Origin: a bacterium
GTDB taxonomy: Bacteria > Armatimonadota > HRBIN16
Direction of reading: 5' to 3'
NCBI GenBank assembly: GCA_025057335.1
Contig: JANWXG010000046.1
Location: 1-14,018, forward strand
Length of the DNA stretch: 14,018 bases
This document shows, in pieces, positions 13,030-14,018 of the stretch; the first letter of the stretch is position 1, and the number at the start of each line of letters is the position of its first letter. The notes under the pieces were generated by a model that saw only the letters and a program-made list of their open reading frames with translations, did no database searches and had not been told where the DNA came from. A program made the position numbers and the translations under genes.

Positions 13030-13572
13030 TCAACGTCTCTTCCTCCCCAGCAGTTGCTCTACGGGTAGACGGCGTTCCTGCCACTGCGCAGCGCTATACC
13101 ATACAACATGCCCGTCCAGATACGCAACGTTGCCGCCATCCTCGTGGTTGCCTACCCAGTTAGAGTAGATTACGTCGCCGAAAACAGCGGTCGTAGTCTC
13201 GGTCTCGGCGGAGGCAGGACGCAGGTACCAGTACGAGACTGTCCGCTCGACGCGCTCACGCCGGGGGCGGGGGCGAGTGTCCGACGGGCAGAAAAACACG
13301 TTGAGGTCGTCCGTATAGGCGGAGACCAGACGCACCCAGCGGGTTTTGGGTGGATAGCGGTCGCCGTAGTCCTGAGCGTAGAGCTGCAGCGCCTGCACCA
13401 GGTGGCGGAGATGGGAACGGCAGACAGTGCGGTTTGCGGCTTCGCTGCTCCTGCCATACAGGCTCCACACCATGCCCATCAACGCCAGCATGATGAGGAA
13501 CACCACGAAGGCTTCGTAGTGATGGCGGTGTAGGGCGCGGTCGAGCCAGCGTTCTTTGAACTTGAACGACAT
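13030..13572 (-). CDS. Prepilin-like membrane protein with H-X9-DG motif
   Basis: The 180-aa protein has a short basic N-terminus (1-19), one membrane helix (~20-39), then C-R-S-H-L-R-H-L-V-Q-A-L-Q-L-Y-A-Q-D-Y-G-D-R-Y-P-P. That segment matches the stretch after the N-terminal helix in DUF1559/H-X9-DG pseudopilin-like proteins of Planctomycetes and Armatimonadota. Cys51 and Cys95 could form a disulphide. H143-x9-D153-G154 gives the namesake motif near the end. The expected prepilin-peptidase signature (G-F-T-L-I-E type) is missing: the helix begins H-Y-E-A-F-V-V-F, so processing by PilD is doubtful. These families usually hold surface or secretion pseudopilins; the specific role is unknown. 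Start: ATG at 13572, downstream of AGGAGG and a G-run. Confidence 0.8.
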   Translation of the reverse strand: MSFKFKERWLDRALHRHHYEAFVVFLIMLALMGMVWSLYGRSSEAANRTVCRSHLRHLVQALQLYAQDYGDRYPPKTRWVRLVSAYTDDLNVFFCPSDTRPRPRRERVERTVSYWYLRPASAETETTTAVFGDVIYSNWVGNHEDGGNVAYLDGHVVWYSAAQWQERRLPVEQLLGRKRR

Positions 13573-13583
13573 GTCACGTCCCC

Positions 13584-13600
13584 CCTCCTCTGTGTAGAGG
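13584..13600 (-). promoter_or_regulatory. Hairpin touching the ribosome binding site of the prepilin-like gene
   Basis: CCTCT (13587-13591) pairs with AGAGG (13596-13600) around GTGT. On the minus strand the 3' arm includes the first bases of the AGGAGG Shine-Dalgarno (13589 to 13584). The 5-bp stem is weak, so any effect on initiation is speculative; the G-run nearer the start could serve instead. Confidence 0.3.
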
Positions 13601-13621
13601 GCACGTTCGCTTCCCAGCTCT

Positions 13622-13650
13622 ATTGTAACACGTTTGTCGCTCGAATGGAA
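13622..13650 (-). promoter_or_regulatory. Likely promoter of the prepilin-like gene (and yfhO)
   Basis: On the minus strand TACAAT (13627 to 13622) is a near-consensus -10, with TTCCAT (13650 to 13645) as a weak -35 at 17-bp spacing. It lies in the 87-bp gap after radC and would give a leader of about 43 nt. A separate promoter here implies that the two downstream genes need not be co-transcribed with radC. Confidence 0.5.
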
Positions 13651-13659
13651 ACAGGCAGT

Positions 13660-14018
13660 TTAGAATACTCCCTGCGCTTTGAGGCTCACCCACCTCCCGT
13701 CGCCTAGAATCACATGGTCCAGTAGCTCAATCCCCATAATCTGCCCTGCCTGATGCAGACGACGTGTAATCTGGATGTCTTCACTGCTGGGTGTGGGATC
13801 GCCGCTGGGATGGTTGTGGGCGAGGATGATGCTGGAGGCGCCATGACGGATAGCCTCGCGAAACACCTCGCGCGGGTGCAGCAGGCTGGAGTCCAGCGTG
13901 CCCTTTGTCACCGTTGTCTGGCGCATCACGCGGTTCTTCGTGTTGAGCAACAGCACGACCACATGCTCCTGCTTCTCGTCGCGCAGCTGAGCGTGTAGCA
14001 GTGCGTATACATCGTCGG
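13660..14018 (-). CDS. radC: RadC family JAB/MPN-type protein, 5' part outside window
   Basis: About 119 C-terminal residues are visible, ending with TAA at 13662-13660. The frame stays open to the window edge. It carries the RadC JAMM metalloprotease-like core, H-N-H-P-S-G-D-P-T-P-S-S-E-D, giving the H-x-H-x10-D zinc motif. Before it are V-V-L-L-L-N-T-K-N-R-V and H-P-R-E-V-F-R-E-A-I-R-H-G-A; after it come I-E-L-L-D-H-V-I-L-G-D-G. RadC proteins are ~225 aa, so the missing half would hold the helix-hairpin-helix region. The historical link to DNA repair is disputed, and the biochemical activity is not settled. An internal GTG at 13962 is not the true start, because the translation upstream (including Y-A-L-L-H-A-Q-L-R-D) fits the family. 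Confidence 0.93.
   Translation of the reverse strand, partial: DDVYALLHAQLRDEKQEHVVVLLLNTKNRVMRQTTVTKGTLDSSLLHPREVFREAIRHGASSIILAHNHPSGDPTPSSEDIQITRRLHQAGQIMGIELLDHVILGDGRWVSLKAQGVF

Noticed and set aside
1..14018. Mobile elements, CRISPR arrays, tRNA genes and integration sites
   Set aside because: I scanned for direct repeats with regular spacing, tRNA-like cloverleaf ends, transposase motifs and terminal inverted repeats and saw none; gene order and composition look like ordinary chromosome.

Overview
The window (about 14 kb, GC-rich, densely coded) looks like chromosomal DNA of a diderm, probably thermophilic or soil/biofilm bacterium. My best guess is Armatimonadota. Four features seen together support this: an Omp85 outer-membrane protein (a diderm trait), a DUF4446 protein (commonest in Firmicutes-related and neighbouring lineages), an H-X9-DG prepilin-like protein (abundant in Armatimonadota and Planctomycetes), and unusual carbohydrate-active enzymes. 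The assignment is inference from gene content only. I see no tRNA, rRNA, CRISPR array, insertion sequence or phage gene.

Layout. (1) 1-3134, plus strand: the 3' part of a beta-propeller glycoside-hydrolase-like gene (GH32/43-like fold), a 207-bp spacer with strong potential RNA hairpins, and a 670-aa clan GH-A TIM-barrel glycosidase. (2) 3135-5673, plus strand: a 273-bp spacer, a small secreted protein of unknown function, two back-to-back hairpins, then serC (phosphoserine aminotransferase) and a DinB-family metalloprotein. A GC-rich terminator hairpin closes this block and also serves the convergent operon. (3) 7765-5714, minus strand: a DUF4446 membrane protein, an ECF sigma factor and a zinc-finger anti-sigma factor. 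The first two overlap by one base (TGATG). The anti-sigma factor carries an STN-like domain at its C-terminus. (4) 7849-10852, plus strand and divergent from (3): a compact signal peptidase I, a two-POTRA Omp85 protein and hypE, with 16- and 12-bp spacers. The divergent promoters share one 10-bp palindrome, GAGTATACTC. (5) 14018-10821, minus strand: radC (5' part outside the window), an H-X9-DG prepilin-like protein and a large YfhO-family membrane protein whose 3' end overlaps hypE by 32 bp.

How they fit together. The centre (3 + 4) reads as an envelope-surveillance locus. A transmembrane anti-sigma factor with a periplasmic STN-like sensor controls an ECF sigma factor, next to genes for protein export (signal peptidase) and outer-membrane insertion or translocation (Omp85). 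hypE, a [NiFe]-hydrogenase maturation gene, sits in the export/assembly transcript without any other hyp gene in view. The flanks are housekeeping (serC, radC), sugar degradation (the two GH-like genes) and surface-related membrane proteins (prepilin-like, YfhO).
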